A stretch of 13,895 bases of DNA from an uncultured Oscillospiraceae bacterium (GTDB taxonomy: Bacteria > Bacillota > Clostridia > Oscillospirales > Acutalibacteraceae), in assembly GCA_900545625.1 (NCBI GenBank), contig UQZS01000049.1, forward strand, positions 1 through 13,895, in the 5' to 3' direction. Each line of letters opens with the position of its first letter. Position 1 is the stretch's first letter. This document shows, piece after piece, positions 6,991-13,895 of the stretch. The notes under the pieces were generated by a model. It was not told the origin of the DNA and did not search any database. It saw only the letters and a list, made by a program, of their open reading frames with translations. A program made the translations under genes and the position numbers.

Positions 6991-7047
6991 CCCGCCCCGC
7001 CGTAAAAAGTTCGCAACCCGCTTGTTTTTGGGAAAAGTGCGTTTGAG

Positions 7048-7076
7048 TTGACAAATCCGCTGTTTTTGCATACAAT
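7048..7076 (+). promoter_or_regulatory. Strong promoter of the LCP gene
   Basis: Consensus -35 TTGACA (7048-7053), a 17-base spacer, and TACAAT (7071-7076). Transcription should start near 7083, leaving a leader of about 210 nt before the ATG at 7296, unusually long for this window. Confidence 0.75.
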
Positions 7077-7082
7077 AATAAA

Positions 7083-7295
7083 CAACTGAAGGGTGCGGTC
7101 TGCACGCAGGCTTCTGCTGCCGATTTGTACGCGGATGCAGTATCGTTGCGTCAAGCCTCCGAAATGCATGCTAAGCGGGTAGTTGCACCATGGGAAGAGA
7201 TGTTGTTCGGTTTGTACTTCCACCGCGTTTTTCGACGCAGGGGAGAAGCTCTTGTTGGGTTTCGGACGTGAAGTGAACGGAAAGGATTTTTAAAA
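7083..7295 (+). ncRNA. Structured 5' leader of the LCP gene, class unassigned
   Basis: This is the bulk of the 357-bp gap between iscU and the LCP gene. Bases 7092-7189 can fold into one long bulged hairpin: GGTGCGGT (7092-7099) with GTTGCACC (7182-7189, three G-U pairs); GCACGCA (7102-7108) with TGCATGC (7165-7171, one mismatch); GGCTT (7109-7113) with AAGCC (7153-7157); then CTGC/GCAG and CCG/CGG (7114-7140). The unpaired bases lie mainly on the 3' side (7141-7152, 7158-7164, 7172-7181). The words AAGCCTCCG, CTAAG and GGGTAG recall cyclic-di-GMP-I riboswitches, but the conserved GCAAACC and GNRA loop are missing, so I do not assign that class. No terminator hairpin with a U run is seen; any control would be on translation or stability. 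Two short reading frames (ATG at 7164 and 7190) lie in the leader. Confidence 0.4.
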
Positions 7296-8741
7296 ATGAA
7301 AAAACATGTAAATCATCCGACAGACGGCAAACGTAAGCGTTTCTCTGTAAGCGGGCTGGTCGTCTCTTTGGTGCTACTTGTTCTGCTTTTGATATTTATA
7401 GGAATTTTATGGAGCACCGGATGGGTGCCGGCGCTTTATTTGATCTTGGGGGCGGTCGTGTCCCTGCTGCTTTGCGGCGTGGTGCTGTGGCTCACCCGTG
7501 ACCCGGCACATCGCGTGCGCCGCATCATCGGCTTTATTCTGGCGGCTCTCCTGGCGCTGCTGGGCGTGTTCGGGGATGTTGCGCTGTGGCGCGCCGCCCG
7601 CACGCTGCGGGGCGTGACCGACACGACCGGGGAACGGTCGGCGGTGGCATTTTATGTGCTGGTCGATTCAGAATATGAGACCTTAAACGATTTGGAAGGG
7701 GAAACGCTGGGTATCTTATCTCAGCTTGACCGTTCCAATACCGACGAGACGCTTCAACAGACGGAGTCGGAATACGGGATCAGCTTTACAACCGTGGAGT
7801 ACACAACGCTTTTGGATTTGGCTGACGCGCTCAGAGACGGGCAGGTGGCTGGGATCGTGCTGAACCAGGCGTTCCTCACCTTGTATGAGGAACTCCCGGA
7901 GTATGAGGGCTTCCCTTCCGAAATACGGGAACTGCTTGTGCAGGAGGTAACGCATGAGACGCCTGATGTAGAGCAAACCGACAGCTCGGTGATTACGGTG
8001 CTCATCAGCGGGAGCGATACGCGGCGGGAGCGCATAGACCGGCGCGGGCGCAGCGATGTGAATATTATTGCCCGTGTTAACCGCGAGACCCACGAGATCC
8101 TGCTGGTCTCTACCCCGCGGGACTACTATGTGCCCTTGGCGCTTGACGGCAGCCCCTATGATAAACTCACCCATGCGGGGATCTATGGCATGGATGTTTT
8201 ACAGGGGACGCTCGAAAACCTGTACGCTACCCAGATCGATTATTATGTGCGCATCAACTTTACGGGCTTTATTGAGGTGATCGACGCCCTCGGGGGAATA
8301 GAGGTCTATTCTGACTATGATTTCTCCGCAGGCGGCTATGATTTCCATCAGGGAGTCAATTCTCTTAACGGCGAGCAGGCGCTTGCCTTTGCACGCGAGC
8401 GGCATGCCTTTGCACAGGGGGATCGCCAGCGCGGTGAGCACCAGATGAGAGTGATTGAGGCCGTGCTGAATAAGGCCATGAGCCCGAGCATCCTGTCCAG
8501 TTATATGGATATTATGGCAAGCGTAGAGGGCTGCATGGACACGAACGTCCCATATGACCTCATTGCCGAGGCCGTGCGTCAGCAGCTCGCAGAGAATACA
8601 GCATGGCATGTGGAGACCTACAGCGTCAACGGCACCGGGACCAGAGCCATGACATACTCCATGCCCCAGCAGTTGTACGTTATGATTCCTGACGAGACTA
8701 CCGTGCAGGAAGCCAAGGATAAGCTGGCAGCTTTGGCGTAA
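7296..8741 (+). CDS. LytR-CpsA-Psr (LCP) family cell-wall glycopolymer ligase with extra N-terminal domain
   Basis: LCP enzymes transfer undecaprenyl-pyrophosphate-linked polymers such as wall teichoic acid or capsule onto peptidoglycan outside the membrane. The 481 residues start with a basic tail, then three membrane helices (about 19-38, 44-66, 76-98), which puts the rest outside. Residues about 115-215 form a separate domain with the wording of type 2 periplasmic binding proteins (LNDLEGETLGIL, then LADALRDGQVAGIVLN). The LCP domain spans about 230-425: SGSDTRR (238-244), RSDVN (252-256, D254), STPRDYYV (272-279, R275), QALAFARERH (361-370, R367 and R369) and GDRQR (375-379), residues that bind the pyrophosphate-lipid and Mg2+ in the family. 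AAAGGA lies nine bases before the ATG. It is monocistronic between two terminators. The polymer substrate cannot be read from the sequence. Confidence 0.93.
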   Translation: MKKHVNHPTDGKRKRFSVSGLVVSLVLLVLLLIFIGILWSTGWVPALYLILGAVVSLLLCGVVLWLTRDPAHRVRRIIGFILAALLALLGVFGDVALWRAARTLRGVTDTTGERSAVAFYVLVDSEYETLNDLEGETLGILSQLDRSNTDETLQQTESEYGISFTTVEYTTLLDLADALRDGQVAGIVLNQAFLTLYEELPEYEGFPSEIRELLVQEVTHETPDVEQTDSSVITVLISGSDTRRERIDRRGRSDVNIIARVNRETHEILLVSTPRDYYVPLALDGSPYDKLTHAGIYGMDVLQGTLENLYATQIDYYVRINFTGFIEVIDALGGIEVYSDYDFSAGGYDFHQGVNSLNGEQALAFARERHAFAQGDRQRGEHQMRVIEAVLNKAMSPSILSSYMDIMASVEGCMDTNVPYDLIAEAVRQQLAENTAWHVETYSVNGTGTRAMTYSMPQQLYVMIPDETTVQEAKDKLAALA

Positions 8742-8796
8742 AAAGCACAGCCGTGTGCATGGAAGCTCGCGGTGTGCCTATATCTAAATCACATTG

Positions 8797-8823
8797 AAAA
8801 GCCCTGCCGCAAGGCAGGGCTTT
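8797..8823. terminator. Bidirectional terminator between the LCP gene and the tRNA
   Basis: AAAGCCCTGCC (8798-8808) pairs with GGCAGGGCTTT (8813-8823) around a GCAA tetraloop, an 11-bp perfect stem with A residues on the left and T on the right. It lies about 55 bp past the LCP stop; the T tail is short on the plus strand. Confidence 0.75.
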
Positions 8824-8872
8824 GGCGTGCTGCGAGCCGGCATTCGGAAGAATCGCAGGCAGACAAACAGCA

Positions 8873-8901
8873 AAGCCCCGGCACAGGACGTGTCGGGGTT
8901 T
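8873..8901 (-). terminator. Terminator of the tRNA-Arg transcript
   Basis: CCCCGGCAC (8876-8884) pairs with GTGTCGGGG (8890-8898) with one G-T pair. Read on the minus strand the stem is followed by GCTTTGCTGTTT, a U-rich though interrupted tail. It starts just beyond the 3' CCA of the tRNA. Confidence 0.65.
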
Positions 8902-8903
8902 GT

Positions 8904-8980
8904 TGGCGTCCCTGAGAGGATTTGAACCTCCGGCCTACCGCTTAGGAGGCGGTCGCTCTATCCAACTGAGCTACAGAGAC
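8904..8980 (-). tRNA. tRNA-Arg, anticodon CCT
   Basis: On the minus strand a 77-nt cloverleaf can be drawn: acceptor GTCTCTG/CAGGGAC (one T-G pair), D arm GCTCAGTTGGATAGAGC, anticodon stem ACCGC/GCGGT with loop CTCCTAA giving anticodon CCT (reads AGG), and T arm with GGTTCAAATCC. Discriminator G and a genome-encoded CCA are present. A promoter upstream and terminator downstream make it a single-gene unit. Confidence 0.95.
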
Positions 8981-9048
8981 ATATTTTGATCGGTCGAGCG
9001 GTCTGCGCGCGGCAAAACGCGGCAACCGTGCATCAGCGGCTATTTTGT

Positions 9049-9077
9049 ATTTTACCAAAGCGCATGCGGTTTGTCAA
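9049..9077 (-). promoter_or_regulatory. tRNA-Arg promoter
   Basis: On the minus strand TTGACA (9072-9077) is followed after 17 bases by TAAAAT (9049-9054). The start would be near 9042, about 60 nt before the mature tRNA 5' end. Confidence 0.75.
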
Positions 9078-9167
9078 TGTCTGTGCAAGCCGCACGCAGA
9101 AACGCATCGTTCGTACAGCCGTCCGTCGGGAGGGATAAGAAATATTCAATAAATTATGGTTTTTGAA

Positions 9168-9195
9168 TTGCAAACCGCCGGATTTTCGGTATAAT
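9168..9195 (+). promoter_or_regulatory. Promoter of the fucosidase gene with a possible operator
   Basis: TTGCAA (9168-9173), a 16-base spacer and a consensus TATAAT (9190-9195). An inverted repeat GGTTT (9158-9162) and AAACC (9172-9176) straddles the -35 box and may be an operator, as expected for a sugar-utilisation gene. The leader holds a small hairpin CGCGC/GCGCG (9224-9236). Confidence 0.6.
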
Positions 9196-9275
9196 GAAAG
9201 ACACAGACTTTGTTTTATCACATCGCGCGCAGCGCGTAAGGAAAAAAGCGGAAAATATGCGTCGGGAGGCACACG

Positions 9276-10739
9276 ATGATGACGATTGCAGAATACTTAA
9301 AAACCGTAGATGAGGTGATCGCCCAAGGACCGTTTCAAGACACATGGGAGAGCCTTTCCGCCTTCCGAATCCCGCAGTGGTATCGCGAGGGGCGGTTCGG
9401 GCTGTTTATCCACTGGGGCGCGTACAGCGTGCCTGCGACGGAAAGCGAATGGTATCCGCGGCAGATGTATTTGAAAGGCACAAAAAGCTGGGCGCACCGC
9501 GTCAAGACATACGGAAAAGACGGGGATTACCGTCAGGTGGTCGAGCAGTTTAAGCCCACTCGCTTTGATGCGGACGCGTGGCTGGATGTGTTCAAGCGCA
9601 GCGGCGCAAAGTACATTATGCCCGTCGCCGAGCATCACGACGGCGTGAAGCTCTATAAGTCTGAGCTTAACCGCTGGAATACGGCGGATATGCCGAATAC
9701 CCGGCGCGACTTTATGACGGAGCTGCATGAGGCGTGTGACCGCCACGGTATGGGCTTTTTGTGCTCGAACCACCGTGCCGAGCACTTTTGGTTTCTAAAC
9801 GGCGCGCGTGCCAACTGCCCGAATTCGGAGGTCACAAAGGGGCTGTATCCCGACTTGTACGGCCCTGCGGCGTTGCATACAACGGGCAATCCATGGGACA
9901 ACGAAAAGTGCCCGCCGACCGATGCATGGTGCAAGGACTGGCTCGCAAGCGCCTGCGAAATGATCGACCGTCTTCAGCCGCTTGCCGTCTACTTTGACTG
10001 GTGGATCAACAAGCCGGAATTCAAGCCGTACTTAAAGAAGTTCCTTGCCTATTACTATAACCGCGGTGCGCAGTGGGGCAAGGAGGTGGCGGTGTTTTAT
10101 AAGGTCGGCGCGGTGATGAAGGGCTGCGCGATCTTCGACGTGGAACGCGGGCAGATCGACTCTATTTCCCCTGAGCTTTGGCAGAATGACACCGCCATTG
10201 CGAAAAACAGCTGGGGCTATACGGAGGGCAACCGCTTTAAGACGCCGCGTGAGATCCTTTTGAATATGATCGACGTGATTTCCAAAAACGGCTGTTATAT
10301 GCTCAACGTCGGCCCGAAGGCGGACGGTACGATCTGTGATGAGGAAAAACAGGTCTTGCTTTCCATCGGCGAATGGATGCAGAAAAACGGCGAGGCGATC
10401 TACGGCGCGCTGCCTTATGAAGTATACGGCGAGGGCAAGGTGCAAAAGGCGGGGTCGTTTAAGGAAAATCTCCGATACAGCAAAAAGGACTACCGCTTTA
10501 CTTACAAGACCGGTGCGATCTACGTGTTCGTCATGAGCGAAAAACCCATGCGCGAGCATGTCGTGAAAACGCTGCGTCAGGCAAGCGAGGGCGGCATCCG
10601 CTACAAGATCCGAAATGTGGAGCTGCTCGGGCAGGATGTGCCCGTGCGCTGGACGCAGGATGAAAAAGCATTCCGCTTTTCGTTTGACGGCACAGTGGAC
10701 AGACGTTTGCCGCTGTGTGTAAAAGTCAGCGTGGACTGA
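9276..10739 (+). CDS. Alpha-L-fucosidase, glycoside hydrolase family 29
   Basis: A retaining exo-enzyme releasing L-fucose from fucosylated oligosaccharides. The 487-residue protein shows the GH29 N-terminal barrel (about 25-375): FGLFIHWGAYSVPA (41-54) followed by ESEWY (56-60), AEHHDG (118-123), and VYFDWW (238-243), where D241 is the expected nucleophile; YMLNVGPKADG (341-351) is a strongly conserved late-barrel segment. A beta-rich C-terminal domain (about 385-487) follows. GH29 acid/base residues vary between subfamilies and I cannot place this one. There is no signal peptide, so it should act in the cytosol on imported short glycans. Two ATG codons in tandem follow GGGAGG; the first is six bases away and is chosen. 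No transporter or fucose-catabolism gene is adjacent in the window. It has its own promoter, and no convincing terminator follows. Confidence 0.93.
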   Translation: MMTIAEYLKTVDEVIAQGPFQDTWESLSAFRIPQWYREGRFGLFIHWGAYSVPATESEWYPRQMYLKGTKSWAHRVKTYGKDGDYRQVVEQFKPTRFDADAWLDVFKRSGAKYIMPVAEHHDGVKLYKSELNRWNTADMPNTRRDFMTELHEACDRHGMGFLCSNHRAEHFWFLNGARANCPNSEVTKGLYPDLYGPAALHTTGNPWDNEKCPPTDAWCKDWLASACEMIDRLQPLAVYFDWWINKPEFKPYLKKFLAYYYNRGAQWGKEVAVFYKVGAVMKGCAIFDVERGQIDSISPELWQNDTAIAKNSWGYTEGNRFKTPREILLNMIDVISKNGCYMLNVGPKADGTICDEEKQVLLSIGEWMQKNGEAIYGALPYEVYGEGKVQKAGSFKENLRYSKKDYRFTYKTGAIYVFVMSEKPMREHVVKTLRQASEGGIRYKIRNVELLGQDVPVRWTQDEKAFRFSFDGTVDRRLPLCVKVSVD

Positions 10740-10825
10740 AATGCCGCGCAGAACCAATGTAAAAGATTTACTTTGTAAAACATTCCTTCTTGGTCAGCGT
10801 GAAAAATGAAACCCAGTTGAGCGTT

Positions 10826-10875
10826 GCCCCCTCTGACGAGGGGGCTGGCGAGCGTTAGCGAGACTGAGGGAGAGA
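10826..10875 (+). repeat. Dispersed two-hairpin repeat, copy B
   Basis: First stem GCCCCCTC/GAGGGGGC (10826-10833 with 10838-10845, loop TGAC), then a GCGAG-CGTTA-GCGAG middle that is a direct rather than inverted repeat, and the tail GAGGGAGAGA (10866-10875). The 14-base core CCCTCTGACGAGGG is shared with copies A and C. It begins about 85 bp after the fucosidase stop. Confidence 0.55.
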
Positions 10876-10970
10876 AAAATTCACGGCTTGTGGCAGGAAA
10901 AGCATTAGCGGAAAAACCTTCCCTCGGCACTTTGCACATTATTCATTACTTTGTTTTCCTTTCCTCCTTT

Positions 10971-11027
10971 TCTCTCCCTCCGGCTTTTGCCTGCGGCAAA
11001 AGCCACCTCCCTCGTCAGAGGGAGGAA
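10971..11027 (-). repeat. Dispersed two-hairpin repeat, copy C
   Basis: On the minus strand: first stem CCTCCCTC/GAGGGAGG (11018-11025 with 11006-11013), linker, second perfect ten-base stem GGCTTTTGCC/GGCAAAAGCC (10995-11004 with 10982-10991, loop of three), and the tail GAGGGAGAGA (10971-10980), identical to the tail of copy B. It is inverted relative to B with 95 bp between them. Confidence 0.6.
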
Positions 11028-11177
11028 CACATCTTTACCTTTTGGCGATGTTAGGTTTGTTTCGCTCAGGCTACGGACAAATTTACTTGGCATCGCGCCC
11101 GTTTCGGTGTGTACGTCACAGATTTCAACGTCGGAGATACACATCAGAGGGAAAAGCGGATTTGATGAACAAGCAAA

Positions 11178-11213
11178 AGTAAACCCCGCCGAGGCGCGTG
11201 CCTCGGCGGGGTC
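11178..11213 (-). terminator. Rho-independent terminator of purL
   Basis: A 13-bp perfect stem, ACCCCGCCGAGGC (11183-11195) with GCCTCGGCGGGGT (11200-11212), loop of four. On the minus strand it is followed by TTTACTTTTGC. It lies 23 bp past the purL stop codon. Confidence 0.85.
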
Positions 11214-11235
11214 ATTTTATATGGAACTGTGTAAA

Positions 11236-13895
11236 TCAGATCTTGAAGTAATCCACCGCATGGCGGAACATGCCGTTATCCTTGATGCCGTCCACGTTTT
11301 TATAAACGTTGTCGGAATACCGCTCGGAGTGTCCCATTTTGCCGAATACCCTGCCGTCGGGGGAGGTGATGCCTTCCACTGCGAGGAACGACCCGTTGGG
11401 GTTATAGCGGATATTCATGGTCGGCTGTCCGTGCGCATCCACATACTGTGTGGCGATTTGCCCGTTTTGGATGAGCTGTTCCATGAGCTCAGGCGGGCAG
11501 ACGAAGCGCCCCTCGCCGTGCGAGATCGGAACGGTGTGCAGGTCTCCAACTTTACAGGCGGACAGCCACGGGGATTTGTTCGATGCCACGCGTGTGGTCA
11601 CAAGGCGTGATTGGTGCCTCCCGATCGTGTTGAAGGTCAGCGTCGGGGTATCCGCGCGCGGCTCGATGATCTCGCCGTAAGGCACAAGTCCCAGCTTGAT
11701 CAGCGCCTGAAAGCCGTTGCAGATGCCCGCCATCAGTCCGTCGCGCTGCTGCAAAAGACGGTGTACTTCTTCCTTGACTGCGGGGTTGCGGAAGAACGCC
11801 GTGATGAATTTGCCGCTGCCGTCCGGCTCGTCGCCGCCGGAAAATCCGCCGGGGATAAAGACGATCTGCGCCGTTTCCATGGCTTTTGCAAAAGCGGCGG
11901 CGCTTTCCGCAATGTCTTTTGCGGAAAGGTTGCGGATCACCATGACCTGCGGCTCGGCGCCGGCACGTTCGAGCGCGCGCGCCGTGTCGTATTCGCAGTT
12001 CGTACCGGGGAATACGGGGATGAGGACTTTCGGTTTTGCTGCACCGATCTTCGGCGCAACGCGGCTTTCCGCTGTAAAGGAGATCTCTTTTACAGGCTTA
12101 TCGTCCGTTTGGATGTTGCAGGCGAACACGGATTCCAGTTTGTTTTCGTAGGTATCGCAAAGCGCCTGCAAATCGATCGTCTCAATGCCGACCTTCAATG
12201 CATAATCATAGGTTGTCTCGCCTAAGAGCTGCAACCCCTCCAATTCCTCGGCAGCTTCCAGAACGAATGCGCCGTAGTTGTATGCATACAGCTTGTCCTG
12301 CGGGAACATACGGTCTACTTTGAAGCCGATGTGGTTGCCGAACGCCGACTTCATCAGGCCTTCGGCAATGCCGCCGTAGGTGGGCGTATAGGCGGAGAGC
12401 ACCTTTTTCTCTTCGATCAGCTTAGAAACGGTCTCAAATACCTGCAACAGGCTTTCCGTATTCAGCGTGCCGTCGGCATTTCGTTCGGGCTCGATGTAAT
12501 AGACCTTCGAGCCGGGCAGCTTAAATTCGGGGGAAATGACGTTGTCGGAATTGCAGATAGAGACCGCGAATGAAACAAGGGTGGGGGGGACGTCGATGTC
12601 CTCAAACGTACCGCTCATCGAGTCCTTGCCGCCGATGGAGCCGAGCCCCAATTCAAGCTGCGCGGTAAGTGCGCCCAAAAGCGCCGCCGCAGGCTTGCCC
12701 CAGCGGGTGGCGTCCTCGGTCATACGCTCAAAATACTCTTGGAACGTCAGATAGCAGGTCGCAAGATCTGCACCCGTTGCCACAAGCTTCGCCACCGATT
12801 CCACGACCGCATAATACGCGCCGAGATAGGGGTTCTTTTCCGTGATAAAGGGGTTGAAGCCCCACGCCATCAAAGAACAGGTTTTGGTATCGCCTTTAAG
12901 CACGGGGAGCTTTGCCGCCATGCTTTGTGCGGGCGTGAGCTGGTATTTGCCGCCGAAGGGCATCAGTACCGTGTTCGCACCGATGGTCGAGTCAAATCGC
13001 TCCGCAAGGCCGCGCTTTGAGCAGACATTCAGGTCGGCTGCAAGATTAAACAGCTTTTCTTCGTTCGTTTTGCCCGGCACTTCACGGGTGATCGGCTGCG
13101 CGGCGCAAACGTGTACGCGCGTGTGTTTTTCCGCACCGTTGGAATTTAAGAATTCGCGGGAAATGTCCACGATTTTTTTGCCGTTCCACTCCATCGTCAA
13201 CCGCGGCTCGGCGACTACCTCGGCAACCACGGTCGCTTCGAGGTTCTCCTCTGCGGCAAGTGTCAGGAAGCGGTCGGCGTCTGCGGCGTCAAGCACCACC
13301 GCCATGCGTTCCTGCGATTCGGAAATGGCAAGCTCCGTGCCGTCAAGACCCTCATATTTTTTCGGGACTTTATTGAGATCAATGTGCAGCCCGTCGGCCA
13401 ATTCCCCGATGGCGACCGAAACGCCGCCCGCACCGAAGTCGTTGCAGCGCTTGATGAGCTTTGCCGCCTCCGGGTTGCGGAACAGCCTTTGCAGCTTGCG
13501 TTCCTCGGGCGCATTACCCTTTTGCACCTCCGCGCCGCAGTGTTCCAAGGAGGAGAGGTTGTGCGATTTGGAAGAACCCGTTGCGCCGCCGCAGCCGTCG
13601 CGCCCGGTTCGGCCGCCTAAAAGGACGACCACATCGCCGGGCTGCGGGACTTCGCGGCGTACATTTTTGGCAGGGACTGCGCCGACCACCGCGCCGATCT
13701 CCATACGTTTGGCAACATAGCCCTCGTGGTAGATCTCATCGACCTGCCCTGTGGCAAGACCGATCTGGTTGCCGTAGGAGCTGTACCCGGCGGCAGCCGT
13801 CGTCACAAGCTTGCGCTGCGGCAGCTTGCCGGTCATCGTGTCTTTGACAGGCTTTAAGGGGTTTGCCGCTCCCGTGACGCGCATGGCTTGATATC
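11236..13895 (-). CDS. purL: Phosphoribosylformylglycinamidine synthase, single-chain PurL, partial (5' end outside the window)
   Basis: Fourth step of purine synthesis: FGAR + glutamine + ATP gives FGAM; cytosolic. The reading frame stays open to the right edge, reading Tyr-Gln-Ala before the Met at 13884, so that Met is internal and the true start lies beyond the window. About 885 of an expected roughly 1,230 residues are present. Numbering from the Met at 13884: ATP/FGAR-binding segments GRTGRDGCGGATGSS (91-105) and CNDFGAGGVSVAIGEL (147-162), the second AIRS-like half with LGSIGGKDSMSGT (414-426), and the class I glutamine amidotransferase domain from about 618 (LIPVFPGTNCEYD) with nucleophile C722 in GICNGF and the His/Glu pair H852/E854 in GHSER. 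The ammonia source is thus built in, unlike the PurS/PurQ/PurL complex of Bacillus. The gene is converging on the fucosidase gene and ends at a strong terminator. Confidence 0.95.
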   Translation of the reverse strand, partial: YQAMRVTGAANPLKPVKDTMTGKLPQRKLVTTAAAGYSSYGNQIGLATGQVDEIYHEGYVAKRMEIGAVVGAVPAKNVRREVPQPGDVVVLLGGRTGRDGCGGATGSSKSHNLSSLEHCGAEVQKGNAPEERKLQRLFRNPEAAKLIKRCNDFGAGGVSVAIGELADGLHIDLNKVPKKYEGLDGTELAISESQERMAVVLDAADADRFLTLAAEENLEATVVAEVVAEPRLTMEWNGKKIVDISREFLNSNGAEKHTRVHVCAAQPITREVPGKTNEEKLFNLAADLNVCSKRGLAERFDSTIGANTVLMPFGGKYQLTPAQSMAAKLPVLKGDTKTCSLMAWGFNPFITEKNPYLGAYYAVVESVAKLVATGADLATCYLTFQEYFERMTEDATRWGKPAAALLGALTAQLELGLGSIGGKDSMSGTFEDIDVPPTLVSFAVSICNSDNVISPEFKLPGSKVYYIEPERNADGTLNTESLLQVFETVSKLIEEKKVLSAYTPTYGGIAEGLMKSAFGNHIGFKVDRMFPQDKLYAYNYGAFVLEAAEELEGLQLLGETTYDYALKVGIETIDLQALCDTYENKLESVFACNIQTDDKPVKEISFTAESRVAPKIGAAKPKVLIPVFPGTNCEYDTARALERAGAEPQVMVIRNLSAKDIAESAAAFAKAMETAQIVFIPGGFSGGDEPDGSGKFITAFFRNPAVKEEVHRLLQQRDGLMAGICNGFQALIKLGLVPYGEIIEPRADTPTLTFNTIGRHQSRLVTTRVASNKSPWLSACKVGDLHTVPISHGEGRFVCPPELMEQLIQNGQIATQYVDAHGQPTMNIRYNPNGSFLAVEGITSPDGRVFGKMGHSERYSDNVYKNVDGIKDNGMFRHAVDYFKI

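Larger units (their letters stand above)
10740..11235. other. Convergent intergenic region with two repeat copies and no gene
   Basis: This 496-bp stretch lies between the 3' ends of the fucosidase and purL genes. It holds a weak AT-rich hairpin (TTTAC/GTAAA, 10767-10779, with outer arms ACCAA and TTGGT), repeat copies B and C in inverted orientation, and the purL terminator. A 79-codon minus-strand frame at 10905-11144 runs straight through repeat C and is probably not a gene. Bases 11031-11177 have a coding-like look but no ribosome site or recognised domain. Confidence 0.6.

Noticed and set aside
7164..7200. Signal recognition particle RNA, suggested by TGCTAAGCGGGTAGTTG
   Set aside because: The conserved domain IV GGAAGGAAGCAGC loop is absent, and the motif lies about 85 nt into a leader rather than at an RNA 5' end.
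7216..7232. T-box leader, suggested by CCACCGCG
   Set aside because: The preceding AGGGTGG part of the T-box, a specifier domain and a terminator hairpin are all missing.
10905..11144. A 79-codon minus-strand frame in the fucosidase-purL gap
   Set aside because: It runs through hairpin repeat C, has no clear ribosome site and shows no recognisable domain; the coding look probably comes from the repeat and flanking sequence.
13882..13884. ATG at 13884 as the start of purL
   Set aside because: The frame is open to the window edge and the preceding Tyr-Gln-Ala fits the family, whose first roughly 350 residues are missing.

Overview
The window looks like chromosomal DNA from a GC-rich, probably gut-dwelling member of the Clostridia (Oscillospirales/Ruminococcaceae-like). 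The basis is an Rrf2/IscR-type regulator beside iscS-iscU, a two-gene split cobalamin methionine synthase, an LCP cell-wall protein with three N-terminal membrane helices, a single-chain PurL, sigma-A-type promoters and strong AAGGAG-type ribosome binding sites. This placement is inferred from protein style and cannot be confirmed without a search.

Left part (1-1592): two small dispersed hairpin repeats and a bidirectional terminator, then a pyrimidine-nucleoside phosphorylase gene on the minus strand. A 148-bp divergent intergenic region follows, holding promoters for both directions and two operator-like palindromes side by side.

Centre (1741-6938, plus strand): an IscR-like regulator, a stand-alone methionine synthase reactivation-domain protein and a three-module cobalamin-dependent methionine synthase are packed with almost no spacing. 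After a 126-bp gap with its own promoter and a perfect 8-bp-arm palindrome come iscS and iscU, overlapping by one base. The palindrome before iscS matches the imperfect one before the regulator gene at 15 of 23 positions. The simplest model is that the regulator controls both itself (with the methionine synthase genes) and iron-sulfur cluster assembly. The block thus links sulfur mobilisation from cysteine, Fe-S assembly and homocysteine methylation.

Right part (6939-13895): a terminator; a strong promoter with a roughly 210-nt leader that can fold into a long bulged hairpin; an LCP-family cell-wall glycopolymer ligase carrying an extra binding-protein-like domain; a minus-strand tRNA-Arg(CCT) with its own promoter and terminator; a cytosolic GH29 alpha-L-fucosidase; an intergenic region with two more copies of the hairpin repeat in inverted orientation; and the 3' two-thirds of purL on the minus strand, running off the right edge.

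Most genes are ordinary housekeeping types. The less ordinary signals are the shared palindrome, the abutting second palindrome, the structured LCP leader, and the repeat family whose middle stem changes sequence but keeps pairing. No CRISPR array, insertion sequence, phage gene or defence system was seen.
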